Both the position numbers and the translations under genes were made by a program. 45,038 bases of DNA from Penium margaritaceum (Eukaryota > Streptophyta > Zygnematophyceae > Desmidiales > Peniaceae). A model generated the notes under the pieces. That model was given only the letters and a program-made list of their open reading frames with translations, searched no databases and had not been told where the DNA came from. The stretch spans positions 20,544 through 65,581 of the forward strand of contig SZWC01006691.1 of NCBI GenBank assembly GCA_023375785.1, given 5' to 3'. Positions 24,191 through 33,650 of this stretch are shown in pieces. The stretch's first letter is position 1. Every line of letters begins with the position of its first letter.

Positions 24191-24198
24191 CCGTCGAA
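24191..24198. repeat. target-site duplication, left copy
   Basis: CCGTCGAA directly precedes the left terminal inverted repeat. The bases after the right terminus read CCGCGAA, the same string with one base missing. An 8-base duplication is typical of hAT insertions. Confidence 0.65.
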
Positions 24199-24208
24199 TA
24201 GGGCTGGG
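24199..24208 (+). repeat. left terminal inverted repeat
   Basis: TAGGGCTGGG, a perfect inverted match to 25135-25144. Beyond base 10 the match is imperfect, but both sides continue into GTCGGTT and CCGG-rich sequence. Confidence 0.85.
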
Positions 24209-24210
24209 GT

Positions 24211-24330
24211 CGGTTACAACCGGAAACCGGTTTTTAGCGGTTTCCCTCACAAAAAAATCGGTTTCTGACCGAACTGAAACCGGCTCTCGGTTTCGGTTCG
24301 GTTCCGGTTTGACCCTAGCGACAACAACCT
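24211..24330. repeat. left subterminal CGGTTT/AACCGG motif cluster
   Basis: Closely spaced copies of AACCGG, ACCGGTTTTT, GCGGTTTCC, TCGGTTTCTG, GAAACCGG, CGGTTTCGGTTCGG and TTCCGGTTTG. The right end (about 25005-25134) carries the same kinds of motif in both orientations. In hAT elements, clustered subterminal motifs serve as transposase binding sites; that role here is inference. Confidence 0.55.
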
Positions 24331-24384
24331 GCGGACCTTTTCGGTTTGGTTAACGGAACTTCGGTTTCGCGATTCACGGCCAGA

Positions 24385-24406
24385 GTACACTCAACGCCGA
24401 GTGTAC
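24385..24406. repeat. short perfect inverted repeat
   Basis: GTACACTC, six-base loop AACGCC, then GAGTGTAC. Outside it TTCACG and CGTGAA can pair after a small internal loop. Lies inside the transposon. Confidence 0.75.
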
Positions 24407-24483
24407 GCGTGAAAAGTGCGAAAGCGGAGGGTTCTGCGACTGGCGGGGGCTGTTCTCAAAGTCATTCTGCCAGTGTAAAAGTC

Positions 24484-24508
24484 GGGGTAGAGGGGGAGGG
24501 GAGGGGGG
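24484..24508 (+). other. G-quadruplex candidate
   Basis: Four G runs (4, 5, 4 and 6 bases) separated by TAGA, A and A within 25 bases. A strong sequence match to a four-tetrad-capable quadruplex motif on the + strand. Located inside the transposon. Confidence 0.6.
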
Positions 24509-24609
24509 TATTACGTATATCCCATTCCTCTATGTTACTCTCTCACTTTTGCAGGGCACCTTCCCGTTGAATGATGTGTCGGCCAAAAAAGAGAGGACCC
24601 TTTTTTTTT

Positions 24610-24681
24610 GCACGTGCGAAATATCGATGGCCGCCGTCACGCCGGGCTGGGTGACGCCGGCCATCCATATTTTGCACGTGC
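24610..24681. repeat. hairpin A with GCACGTGC ends
   Basis: Arms 24610-24640 and 24651-24681 pair at 28 of 31 positions around the loop GCCGGGCTGG. Each arm begins (outermost) with the self-complementary GCACGTGC and contains ATGGCC and GTCAC. The right GCACGTGC is shared with hairpin B. Confidence 0.88.
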
Positions 24682-24742
24682 CAAACAAAAAGGGTCGCGG
24701 TCACGCAAGGCGTGACCGCAACCCCTTTTTATTGGCACGTGC
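24674..24742. repeat. hairpin B with GCACGTGC ends
   Basis: Arms 24674-24706 and 24710-24742 pair at 29 of 33 positions around a three-base loop (AAG). The arms contain GCACGTGCCAA at the base and GCGGTCACGC near the loop. It overlaps hairpin A by the eight-base palindrome. Sequence left of hairpin A (GACCC then a T run before GCACGTGC, about 24597-24617) and a degraded copy at 24735-24822 suggest the pattern once repeated further. Confidence 0.88.
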
Positions 24743-24891
24743 GAGAAGTATATTTCCGCTCGTGGAAAAAAAGGGTCCGCCGACGCTATGCGTAACCGCG
24801 ACCCAATTTTATAACCGCACCTTCGAAGTCGAGAGAGAACTGCCGGTCGTCTTGTCGTCGTTGGCACTTGCCAAAGTGCAACTCGTGAAAA

Positions 24892-24908
24892 GGGGGGGGG
24901 GAGGGGGG
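24892..24908 (+). other. G-run tract
   Basis: Ten G, one A, six G. A second G-rich tract inside the transposon on the same strand as the one at 24484; quadruplex formation is possible but needs G-run splitting. Confidence 0.4.
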
Positions 24909-25134
24909 AACAAAGGAGAGTTTGGGAAGGGACGATCGCCTGCACACGTGCGTCGAAACAGGACCCTGGACTCGTGTCGAGGGCTCGAGCAACCGGGATA
25001 ACCGACCGGTCCGACCGAAGTCAGCCGTCTGCAAAATCGGCTGGCAACCGGTGTCTCGGTTCCGGTGACGAGAAAAACCGGAACCGTAGGTTGCGACGGT
25101 TCCGGTTTTTGTTCCCAACCGGAACCGACGGTTT

Positions 25135-25144
25135 CCCAGCCCTA
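25135..25144 (-). repeat. right terminal inverted repeat
   Basis: CCCAGCCCTA, the exact reverse complement of the left terminus at 24199-24208. Confidence 0.85.
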
Positions 25145-25151
25145 CCGCGAA
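25145..25151. repeat. target-site duplication, right copy (one base lost)
   Basis: CCGCGAA matches the left duplicate CCGTCGAA except for one missing base. Array units of the form TTGCCGGCGAAGGCGC occur elsewhere (for example near 43501), so the pre-insertion site is a normal array variant. Confidence 0.6.
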
Positions 25152-25484
25152 GGCGCGGGCTTTCCTGGCAGAGGCGCGGGCATTGCAGGCGGAGGCAAAG
25201 GCATTGCAGGCAGAGGCGTAGGCTTCGCAGGCGGAGGCGCAGGCATTGCAGGCGGAGGCGCAGGCTTTGTAAGCGGAGGCGCAAGCTTTGTAGGCGGAGA
25301 CACTGGCTTTGCAAGCGGAGGCGCACGCTTTGTAGGCAGAGGCACAGGCTTTGCAGGTGGAGGCGCAGGCTTTGCAGGCAGATGCGCAGGCTTTGCAGGC
25401 GGAGGCGCAGGCTTTGCGAGCGGAGGCGCAGGCTTTGCAAGCGGAGGCGCAGGCTTCGCAGGCGGAGGCGCAGGCATTGCAGGC

Positions 25485-26040
25485 GGAGCGCAGGCATTTC
25501 AGGCAGAGGCGCAAGAATTGCAGGCGGACGTGCAGGCATTGCATGCGGAGGCGTAGGCTTTGCAGACGGAGGCGCGGGCATTGCAGGCAGAGGCGCAGGG
25601 TTTGCAGGCGGAGGCGCAGGCATTGCAGGCGGAGCGCAGGCATTTCAGGCAGAGGCGCAAGAATTGCAGGCGGACGTGCAGGCATTGCATGCGGAGGCGT
25701 AGGCTTTGCAGACGGAGGCGCGGGCATTGCAGGCAGAGGCGCAGGCATTGCAGGTGGAGGCGCAGGCTTTGCAGGCGGAGGCGCAGGGTTTCAAGCGGAG
25801 GCGCAGGGTTTGTAGATAAAGGCGCAGGCTTTGTAGGCGGAGGCGCAGGCTTTGTAGAGGGAGGCGCAGGCTTTCCAGGCTGAGGCGCAGACTTTGCAGG
25901 CGGAGGCGCAGGCTTTGCAGGCGGAGGCGCAGGGTTTCAAGCGGAGGCGCAGGGTTTGTAGATAAAGGCGCAGGCTTTGTAGGCGGAGGCGCAGGCTTTG
26001 TAGAGGGAGGCGCAGGCTTTCCAGGCTGAGGCGCAGACTT
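25485..26040. repeat. tandem duplications with 20-base units
   Basis: The block GGCGGAGCGCAGGCATTTCA (one G short) with GCAAGAATTGCAGG occurs near 25485 and 25631 and again near 29340. Just after, a block with GGGTTTCAAGCGG and GGGTTTGTAGATAAAGG occurs at about 25787 and 25933. The spacing of 146 bases is one less than seven units, as expected from one 20-base unit per copy. Related copies lie near 27800 and 29537. Confidence 0.85.
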
Positions 26041-26289
26041 TGCAGGCGGAGGCGCAAGCTTTGGAGGCGGAGGCGCAAGCTTTGTAGGCGGAGGCGCAGG
26101 CTTTGCAGGCGGAGGCGCAGGCTTTGCATGCGGAGGCGCAGGCATTGCAGCAGAGGCGCAGGCTATGCAGGCGGAAGCACAGGCTTTGCAGGCGGAGGCG
26201 TAGGCTTTGCAGGCGGAGACGCCGGCATTGCAGGCGGAGGTGCAAGCATTCCAGGCGGAGGCGCAGGCTTTGCAGGCGAAGGCGCAGGC

Positions 26290-26520
26290 TTTGCAGGCGG
26301 AGGTGTAGGCTTTGCAGACGGAGGCGCGGGCATTGCAGGCGGAGGCCCGGGCATTGCAGGCAGAGGCGCAGACTTTGCAGGCAGAGGCGCAGGCTTTTGT
26401 AGGCGGAGGCGCAGGCTTTGCAGACGGAGGCGCGGGCATTGCAGGCGGAGGCCCGGGCATTGCAGGCAGAGGCGCAGACTTTGCAGGCAGAGGCGCAGGC
26501 TTTTGTAGGCGGAGGCGCAG
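26290..26520. repeat. 106-base tandem duplication with a 22-base unit
   Basis: GGCTTTTGTAGGCGG (one extra T) occurs at 26392 and 26498. The spacing of 106 bases is five units plus one. The insertion is shared by both copies, so it preceded the duplication. It shifts every frame twice. Confidence 0.85.
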
Positions 26521-28839
26521 GCTTTGCAGGCGGAGGCGCAGACTTTGCAGGCGGAGGCGCAGGCTTTGCAGGCGGAGGCACAGCCTTTGTCGGCGGTGGC
26601 GCAGGCTTTCCAGGCGGAGGCGCGGGCTTTGCAGGCGGAGACACAGGCTTTGTTGGCGGAGGCGCAGGCATTGCAGGCGGAGGCGCAGGCTTTGCAAGCG
26701 GAGGCGCAGGCTTTGCAGACGGAGGCGCGGGCATTGCATGTGGAGGCGCAGGCATTGCAGGCGGAGGCGCAGGCTTTGCAGGCGGAGGCACAGGCTTTGT
26801 CGGCGGTGGCTCAGGCTTTGCAGGCGTAGGCGCGGGCTTTGCAGTCGGAGGCGCAGGCTTTGTAGGCGGAGGTGCAGGCATTGCAGGCGGAGGCGCAGGC
26901 ATTTCAGGCGGAGGGGCAGGCATTGCAGGCGGAGGCGCAGGCTTTGCAAGCGGAGGTGTAGGCTTTGCAGGCGGAGGTGCAGGCTTTGCAGGCAGAGGCG
27001 CAGGCTTTGCAGGCGGGGGTGCAGGCTTTGCAGGCGGACGCACAGGCTTTGCAGGCGGAGGCGCAGGCTTTGCAGGTAAAGGCGCAGGCTTTGCAGGCGG
27101 AGGCGCATGCTTTGCAGGCGGTGGCGCAGGCTTTGCAAGCAGAGGCGCGGGCTTTGCAGGCGGAGGCGCAGTCTTTTTAGGCGGAGGCACAGGCATTGCA
27201 GGCGGAGGTGCAGGCATTACAGGCGGAGGCGCAGGCTTTGCAGGTAAAGGCGCAGGCTTTGCAGGCGGAGGCGCATGCTTTGCAGGTAAAGGCGCAGGCT
27301 TTGCAGGCGGAGGCGCATGCTTTGCAGGCGGTGGCGCAGGCTTTGCAAGCAGAGGCGCGGGCATTGCAGGCGGAGGCGCAAGCTTTGCAGGCGGAGGCAC
27401 AGGCATTGCAGGCGGAGGCGAAGGCATTACAGGCGGAGGTGCAGGCATTGCAGGCGGAGGTGCAGGCTTTGCACGCGGAGGCGCAGGCTTTGCGAGCGGA
27501 GGCGCAGGCTTTGCAGGCGAAGGCGCAGGCATTGCAGGCAGAGGCGCAGGCTTTGCAAGCAGAGGCGCAGGCTTCGCAGGCGGAGGCGCAGGCATTGCAG
27601 GCGGAGGCGCAGGCATTGTAGGCGTAGGCGCAAGAACTGCAGGCGGACGTGCAGGCATTGCATGCGGAGGCGCAGGCTTTCCAGACGAAGGCGCGGGCAT
27701 TGCAGGCAGAGGCGCAGGCATTGCAGGTGGAGGCGCAGGGTGTGCAGGCGGAGGGGCAGGCATTGCAGGCGGAGGCGCAGGCTTTGCAGGCGGAGGCACA
27801 GGGTTTCAAGCGGAGGCGCAGGGTTTGTAGATAAAGGCGCAAGCTTTGTAGGCGGAGGCGCAGGCTTTGTAGAGGGAGGCGCAGGCTTTGCAGGCGGAGG
27901 GGCAGGCATTGCAGGCGGAGGCGCAGGGTTTCAGGCGCAGGCGCAGGGTTTGTAGGCGGAGGCGCAGGCTTTGCAGGCGGAGGCGCAGGGTTTCAGGCGC
28001 AGGCACAAGGATTGTAGGCGGAGGCGCATGCTTTGTAGACGGAGGCGCAGGCTTTGTAGGCAGAGGCGCAGGCTTTGCAGGCGGAGGCGCAGGCTTTGCA
28101 GGCGCAGGCACAACCTTTGTAGGCGGAAGCGCAGGCTTTGCAGGCGCAGGCGCAAGCTTTGCAAGCGGAGGCGCAGGCTTTGCAGGCGGAGGCGGAGGCA
28201 TTGCAGCAGAGGTGCAGGCTATGCAGGCGGAAGCGCAGACTTTGCAGGCGGAGGCGCAAGCCTTGCATGCGGAGGCGCAGGCTTTGCAGGCGGGGGCACA
28301 GGCTTTACATGCGGAGGCGCAGGCTTTGCAGTCAGAGGCGCGGGCATTGCAGGCGGAGGCGCGGGCATTGCTGGTGGAGGCGCAGGCATTGCAGGCGGAG
28401 GTGCAGGCTTTGCAGGCGGAGGCGAAGGCATTGCAGGCGGAGGCGCAGGCATTGCAGGCGGAGGCGCAAGCATTGAAGGCGGAGGCGCGGGCATTGCAGG
28501 CGGAGGCACAGCGTTTGTAGGCAGAGGCGCAGGCTTTGCAGGCGCAAGGACAGGCTTTGTAGGCGGAGGCGCTGGCTTTGCAGGCGGAGGCGCAGGCTTT
28601 CCAGGCGCAGGCGCAGGCTTTGCAGGCACATGCCCAGGCATTGCAGATGGAGGTGCAGGCATTGCAGGCGATGGCGCAGGCATCCAGGCGGAGGCGCAGG
28701 CATTCCAGGCGGAGGCGCATTCTTTGCAGGCGAAGGTGTAGGCTTTGTAGGCGGAGGCGCAGGCTTTGCAGACGGAGGCGCGGGCATTGCATGCAGAGGC
28801 GCGGGCATTCCAGGCGGAGGCGCGGGCATCTCAGGCGGA

Positions 28840-29090
28840 GGCGCACGCTTTGCAGGCGGAGGCGCAGGCTTTCTAGACGCAGGCGCAGGCTTTGCAGGCG
28901 GAGGTGCAGGCTTTGCAGGCAAAGGCGCAGGCTTTGCAGGCGTAGGCGCAGGCTTTGCAGGCGGAGGCGCACGCTTTGCAGGCGGAGGCGCAGGCTTTCT
29001 AGACGCAGGCGCAGGCTTTGCAGGCGGAGGTGCAGGCTTTGCAGGCAAAGGCGCAGGCTTTGCAGGCGTAGGCGCAGGCTTTGCAGGCGG
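28840..29090. repeat. 126-base tandem duplication
   Basis: The mark CAGGCTTTCTAGACGCAGG occurs near 28867 and 28993, a spacing of 126 bases (6 units). It is followed by GGCAAAGGCGC and GGCGTAGGCGC variants in the same order. Confidence 0.85.
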
Positions 29091-29879
29091 TGGCGCAGGC
29101 TTTGCAAACGGATGCGCGGGCTTTGCAGACGGAGGCGCAGGCTTTGTAGGCGGAGGCGCAGGCATTGCAGGCAGAGGCAGAGACATTACAGGTGGAGGCG
29201 CAGGTATTGCAGGCGGAGGCGCAGGCTTTGCAGGCGGAGGCGCAGGCTTTGCGAGCGGAGGCGCAGGCTTTGCAAGCGGAGGCGCAGGCTTTGCAGACGG
29301 AGGCGCGGGCATTGCAGGCGGAGGCGCAGGTATTGCAGGCGGAGCGCAGGCATTTCAGGCAGAGGCGCAAGAATTGCAGGCGGACGTGCAGGCATTGCAT
29401 GCGAAGGCGTAGGCTTTGCAGACGGAGGCGCGGGCATTGCAGGCAGAGGCGCAGGCATTGCAGGTGGAGGCGCAGGGTGTGCAGGCGGAGGCGCAGGCAT
29501 TGCAGGCGGAGGCGCAGGCTTTGCAGGCGGAGGCGCAGGGTTTCAAGCGGAGGCGCAGGGTTTGTAGATAAAGGCGCAGGCTTTGTAGGCGGAGGCGCAG
29601 GCTTTGTAGAGGGAGGCGCAGGCTTTGCAGGCTGAGGCGCAGACTTTGCAGGCGGAGGCGCAAGCTTTGGAGGCGGAGGCGCAAGCTTTGTAGGCGGAGG
29701 CGCAGGCTTTGCAGGCGGAGGCGCGGGCATTGCAGGTGGAGGCGCGGGCATTGCAGGAAGAGGTGCGGGCATTGCAGGCGGAGGCATAGGCTTTGTAGGC
29801 AGAGGCGCAGGCTTTGTAGGCGGAGGCGCAGGCTTTGCGGGCGGAGGCGCAGACTTTGCAGGCGGAGGCGCAGGCTTTG

Positions 29880-30690
29880 CAGGCGGAGGCGTAGGCTTTG
29901 CAGGCGGAGGCGTAGGCTTTGCAGGCGGAGGCGTAGGCTTTGCAGGCGGAGGCGTAGGCTTTGCAGGCGGAGGCGTAGGCTTTGCAGGCGGAGGCGTAGG
30001 CTTTGCAGGCGGAGGCGTAGGCTTTGCAGGCGGAGGCGTAGGCTTTGCAGGCGGAGGCGTAGGCTTTGCAGGCGGAGGCGTAGGCTTTGCAGGCGGAGGC
30101 GTAGGCTTTGCAGGCGGAGGCGTAGGCTTTGCAGGCGGAGGCGTAGGCTTTGCAGGCGGAGGCGTAGGCTTTGCAGGCGGAGGCGTAGGCTTTGCAGGCG
30201 GAGGCGTAGGCTTTGCAGGCGGAGGCGTAGGCTTTGCAGGCGGAGGCGTAGGCTTTGCAGGCGGAGGCGTAGGCTTTGCAGGCGGAGGCGTAGGCTTTGC
30301 AGGCGGAGGCGTAGGCTTTGCAGGCGGAGGCGTAGGCTTTGCAGGCGGAGGCGTAGGCTTTGCAGGCGGAGGCGTAGGCTTTGCAGGCGGAGGCGTAGGC
30401 TTTGCAGGCGGAGGCGTAGGCTTTGCAGGCGGAGGCGTAGGCTTTGCAGGCGGAGGCGTAGGCTTTGCAGGCGGAGGCGTAGGCTTTGCAGGCGGAGGCG
30501 TAGGCTTTGCAGGCGGAGGCGTAGGCTTTGCAGGCGGAGGCGTAGGCTTTGCAGGCGGAGGCGTAGGCTTTGCAGGCGGAGGCGTAGGCTTTGCAGGCGG
30601 AGGCGTAGGCTTTGCAGGCGGAGGCGTAGGCTTTGCAGGCGGAGGCGTAGGCTTTGCAGGCGGAGGCGTAGGCTTTGCAGGCGGAGGCGC
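29880..30690. repeat. pure 21-base run, GTAGG variant, 38 copies
   Basis: Every unit carries GGCGTAGGCTTT in place of GGCGCAGGCTTT. The GTAGGCTTTG mark occurs at 29891 and every 21 bases to 30668, giving 38 units that I read as identical. The TAG triplet closes the + frame that would read LQAEAQA in every unit, so that frame cannot be coding here. Confidence 0.95.
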
Positions 30691-31059
30691 ACGGTTTGCA
30701 GGCGGAGGCGCAGGCTTTGCAAGCGGAGGCGCAGGCTTTGCAGACGGAGGCGCGGGCATTGCATGTGGAGGCGCAGGCATTGCAGGCGGAGGCGCAGGCT
30801 TTGCAGGCGGAGGCGTAGGCTTTGCAGGCGGAGGCGCAGGCTTTGCAGGCGGAGGCGCAGGCATTTCAGGTGGTGGCGCGGGCATTGCAGGAAGAGGTTC
30901 GGGCATTGCAGGCGGAGGCATAGGCTTTGTAGGCAGAGGCGCAGGCTTTGTAGGCGGAGGCGCAGGCTTTGTAGGCAGAGGCGCAGGCTTTCCAGGCGGA
31001 GGCGTAGGCTTTGCAGGCGGAGGCCCAGACTTTGGATGCGGAGGCGCAGGCTTTTGCAG

Positions 31060-31800
31060 GCGGAGGCACAGAATTTGGAGGCGGAGGTGTAGGCTTTGCA
31101 GGCAGAGGCGCAGGCTTTGCAGGCGGAGGCGCAGGCTTTGCAGGCGGAGGCGCAGGCTTTGCAGGCAAAGGCGCAGGCTTTGCAAGCGGTGGCGCAGGCT
31201 TAGCAAGCGGAGGCGCGGGCTTTGCAGGCGGAGGCGCAGAATTTGGAGGCGGAGGTGCAGGCTTTGCAGGCAGAGGCGCAGGCTTTGCAGACGTAGGCGC
31301 AGGCTTTGCAGGCAAAGGCGCAGGCTTTGCAGGCGGTGGTGCAGGCTTTGCAAGCGGAGGCGCGGGCTTTGCAGGCGGAGGCGCAGAATTTGGAGGCGGA
31401 GGTGCACGCTTTGCATGCAGAGGCGCAGGCTTTGTAGGCGGAGGCGCAGGCTTTGCAGGCGGAGGCCCAGGCCTTGCAGGCAAAGGCGCAGGCTTTGCAA
31501 TCTGTGGTGCAGGCTTTGCAAGCGGAGGCGCGGGCTTTGCAGGCGGAGGCGCAAAATTTGGAGGCGGAGGTGCAGGCTTTGCAGGCAGAGGCGCAGGCTT
31601 TGCAGGCAGAGGCGCAGGCTTTGCGAGCAGAGGCGCAGGCTTTGCAGGCGAAGGCGCAGGCTTTGCAGGCGGAGGCGCAAAATTTGGAGGCGGAGGTGCA
31701 GGCTTTGCAGGCAGAGGCGCAGGCTTTGCAGGCAGAGGCGCAGGCTTTGCGAGCAGAGGCGCAGGCTTTGCAGGCGAAGGCGCAGGCTTTGCAGGCAGCG
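31060..31800. repeat. irregular higher-order repeat, 126-168-base spacing
   Basis: The mark ATTTGGAGGCGGAGGTG occurs at 31073, 31241, 31388, 31556 and 31682, with spacings of 168, 147, 168 and 126 bases (8, 7, 8 and 6 units). Copies share GGCAAAGGCGC and TGCAAGCGG variants downstream. The same AATTTGG variant marks the 105-base HOR at 6.9-8.2 kb, so the two blocks may share an origin. Confidence 0.85.
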
Positions 31801-32269
31801 GCGCAGGCTTTGCAAGCGGAGGCGCAGGCTTCGCACGCGGAGGCGCAGGCATTGCAGGCGGAGGCGCAGGCATTGCAGGCAGAGGCGCGGGCATTGCATG
31901 CGGAGGCGCAGGCTTTGTAGGCGGAGGCGCAGGCTTTGCAGGCGAAGGCGTAGGCTTTGCAAGCGGAGGCCAAATCTTTGGATGCGGAGGCGCAGGCTTC
32001 TGCAGGCGGAGGCCTAGGCTTTGCAGGTGGAGGCGCAGGCTTTGCATCCGGAAGCGCAGGCTTTACAGGCGGAGGTGGAGGTTTTGCAGCCTAAGGCGCA
32101 GGCTTTGTCGGCGGAGGTGCAGGTTTTGCAGGCAGAGGCGCAGGCTTTGTCGGCGGAGGCGCGGGCTTTGCAGGCGGAGGTGCAAGCATTGCAGGCGGGG
32201 GCCCAGGCTTTACCGCGGTGGAGGCGCAGGGTTTCCACGCGGAGGCGCAGCTATTGCAGGCGGAGGCGC

Positions 32270-32470
32270 AGGGTTTCAGGCAGAGGCGCAGGCATTGTAG
32301 GTGGAGGCGCAGGCATTGTAGGCGGAGGCGCAGGCTTTGCAGGCGGAGGCGCAGGTTTTGTCGGTGGAGGCGCAGGCATTGTAGGTGGAGGCGCAGGCAT
32401 TGTAGGCGGAGGCGCAGGCTTTGCAGGCGGAGGCGCAGGTTTTGTCGGTGGAGGCGCAGGCTTTGTAGGC
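32270..32470. repeat. 84-base tandem duplication
   Basis: CAGGTTTTGTCGGTGG occurs near 32353 and 32437, preceded in both copies by GGCATTGTAGGTGG. Period 84 bases (4 units). Confidence 0.85.
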
Positions 32471-33429
32471 GGAGGCGCAGGCTTTGCAGGCGGAGGCGCA
32501 GGCTTTGCAGGCGGAGGCGCGAGCTTTGCACGCGGAGGTGCAAGCTTTGCAGGCGGAGGCGCAGGCTTTGCAGGTGGAGGCGCAGGCTTTGCACGCGGAG
32601 GCGCAGGCTTTGCAGGCGAAGGCGCAGGCTTTGCAGACGGAGGCGCGGGCATTGCAGGCGGAAGTGCGGGCATTGCAGGCGGAGGCGCGAGCATTGCAGG
32701 CGGAGGTGCAGGCATTCCAGGCGGAGGCGCAGGCTTTGCAGGCGGAGGCACAGGCTTTGCAGGCGGAGGCGCGGGCTTTGTCGGCAGAGGCGCGGGCTTT
32801 GCAGGCGGAGGCGCGGGCTTTGTAGGCGGAGGCGCAGGCATTGCAGGCAGAGGCGCAAGCATTGCAGGCGGCCGTGCAGGCACTGCAGGGGAAGGCGCAA
32901 GCTTTGCAGGCGGAGGCGCAGGCTTTGCGAGCGGAGGCGCAGGCTGTGCAAGTGGAGGCGCACGCTTCGCAGGCGGAGGCGCAGGCTTCGCAGGCGGAGG
33001 CGCAGGCTTCGTAGGCGGAGGCGCAGGCATTGCAGGCGGAGGCGCAAGAACTGCAGGCGGACGCGCAAGCATTGCATGCAGAGGCGCAGGCTTTGCAGAT
33101 GGAGGCGCAGGCATTGCAGGCAGAGGCGCAGGCATTGCAGGCGCAGGCGCAGGGTTTCAGGCAAAGGTGCACGGTTTGTAGGCCGAGGCAGTGGCTTTGT
33201 AGACGGAGGCGCACGCTTTGCAGGCGGAGGCGCAGGGTTTGCAGGCGGGGGCGCAGGCTTTGCAGGCGGAGGCGCAGGCTTTGCACGCGAAGGCGCAGGC
33301 TTTGCAGGCGGAGGCGCGGGCATTACAGGCGAAGGCGCAGGCTTTGCGAGCGGAGGCGTAGGCTTTGCAGGCGGAGGCGCGGGCATTGCAGGCGAAGGCG
33401 CAGGCTTTGCGAGCGGAGGCGTAGGCTTT

Positions 33430-33650
33430 GCAGGCGAAGGCGCAGGCTTTGCAGGCAGTGGCTCAGGCTTTGCAAGCGGAGGCGCAGGCTTCACAGGCGG
33501 AGGCGCAGGCATTGCAGGCGCAGGCGCAGGCATTGCAGGCGAAGGCGCAGGCTTTGCAGGCAGTGGCTCAGGCTTTGCAAGCGGAGGCGCAGGCTTCACA
33601 GGCGGAGGCGCAGGCATTGCAGGCGCAGGCGCAGGCATTGCAGGCGGAGG
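33430..33650. repeat. 105-base tandem duplication
   Basis: GGCAGTGGCTCAGGC occurs near 33454 and 33559, followed in both copies by GGCTTCACAGGCGG and GGCGCAGGCGCAGGCATT. Period 105 bases (5 units). Confidence 0.85.

Larger units (their letters stand above)
18869..24198. repeat. 21-base tandem array, middle segment
   Basis: Same unit family and orientation as the left segment, from the gap to the transposon insertion. It contains paralogous blocks, a pure 36-copy run and a 126/147-base HOR, listed separately. Small indels that break the register include a one-base loss near 19290 (CTTCGTCGCGG), a two-base loss near 20037 (GGAGGCAGGCTTCG) and a one-base loss near 20147 (GCGCATGCAGG). No gene-like unique sequence is present. 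Confidence 0.97.
24199..25144. mobile_element. non-autonomous hAT-like DNA transposon (946 bases)
   Basis: The only non-array DNA in the window. It begins TAGGGCTGGG (24199-24208) and ends CCCAGCCCTA (25135-25144), perfect 10-base terminal inverted repeats. It is flanked by CCGTCGAA on the left and CCGCGAA on the right. Removing the element and one duplicate restores an exact 21-base unit, so it inserted into the array. Subterminal regions are rich in AACCGG, CGGTTTCGG and CCGGAACC motifs on both sides. TIRs starting YAGGG with 8-base duplications are known of the hAT superfamily. No transposase domain is visible; the longest open frame (24549-25001, 150 codons) resembles nothing I recognise. 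Assignment to hAT is by termini only; another TIR family remains possible. Confidence 0.8.

Noticed and set aside
24610-24742. Rho-independent bacterial terminators
   Set aside because: The hairpins with nearby A or T runs resemble terminators, but the setting is eukaryotic repeat DNA and the arms are too long and overlap.
24637-24945. A 102-codon - frame inside the transposon
   Set aside because: It overlaps the hairpins on the opposite strand and has no recognisable domain.
24549-25001. A 150-codon + frame inside the transposon
   Set aside because: It crosses the hairpin palindromes and the G-run tract, has no recognisable transposase or other domain, and is no longer than expected by chance in GC-rich DNA.
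24199-25144. Tc1/mariner-type insertion at a TA dinucleotide
   Set aside because: The termini could be read as TA plus GGGCTGGG, but register restoration and the CCGTCGAA/CCGCGAA flanks favour an 8-base duplication with TAGGG ends, as in hAT elements.
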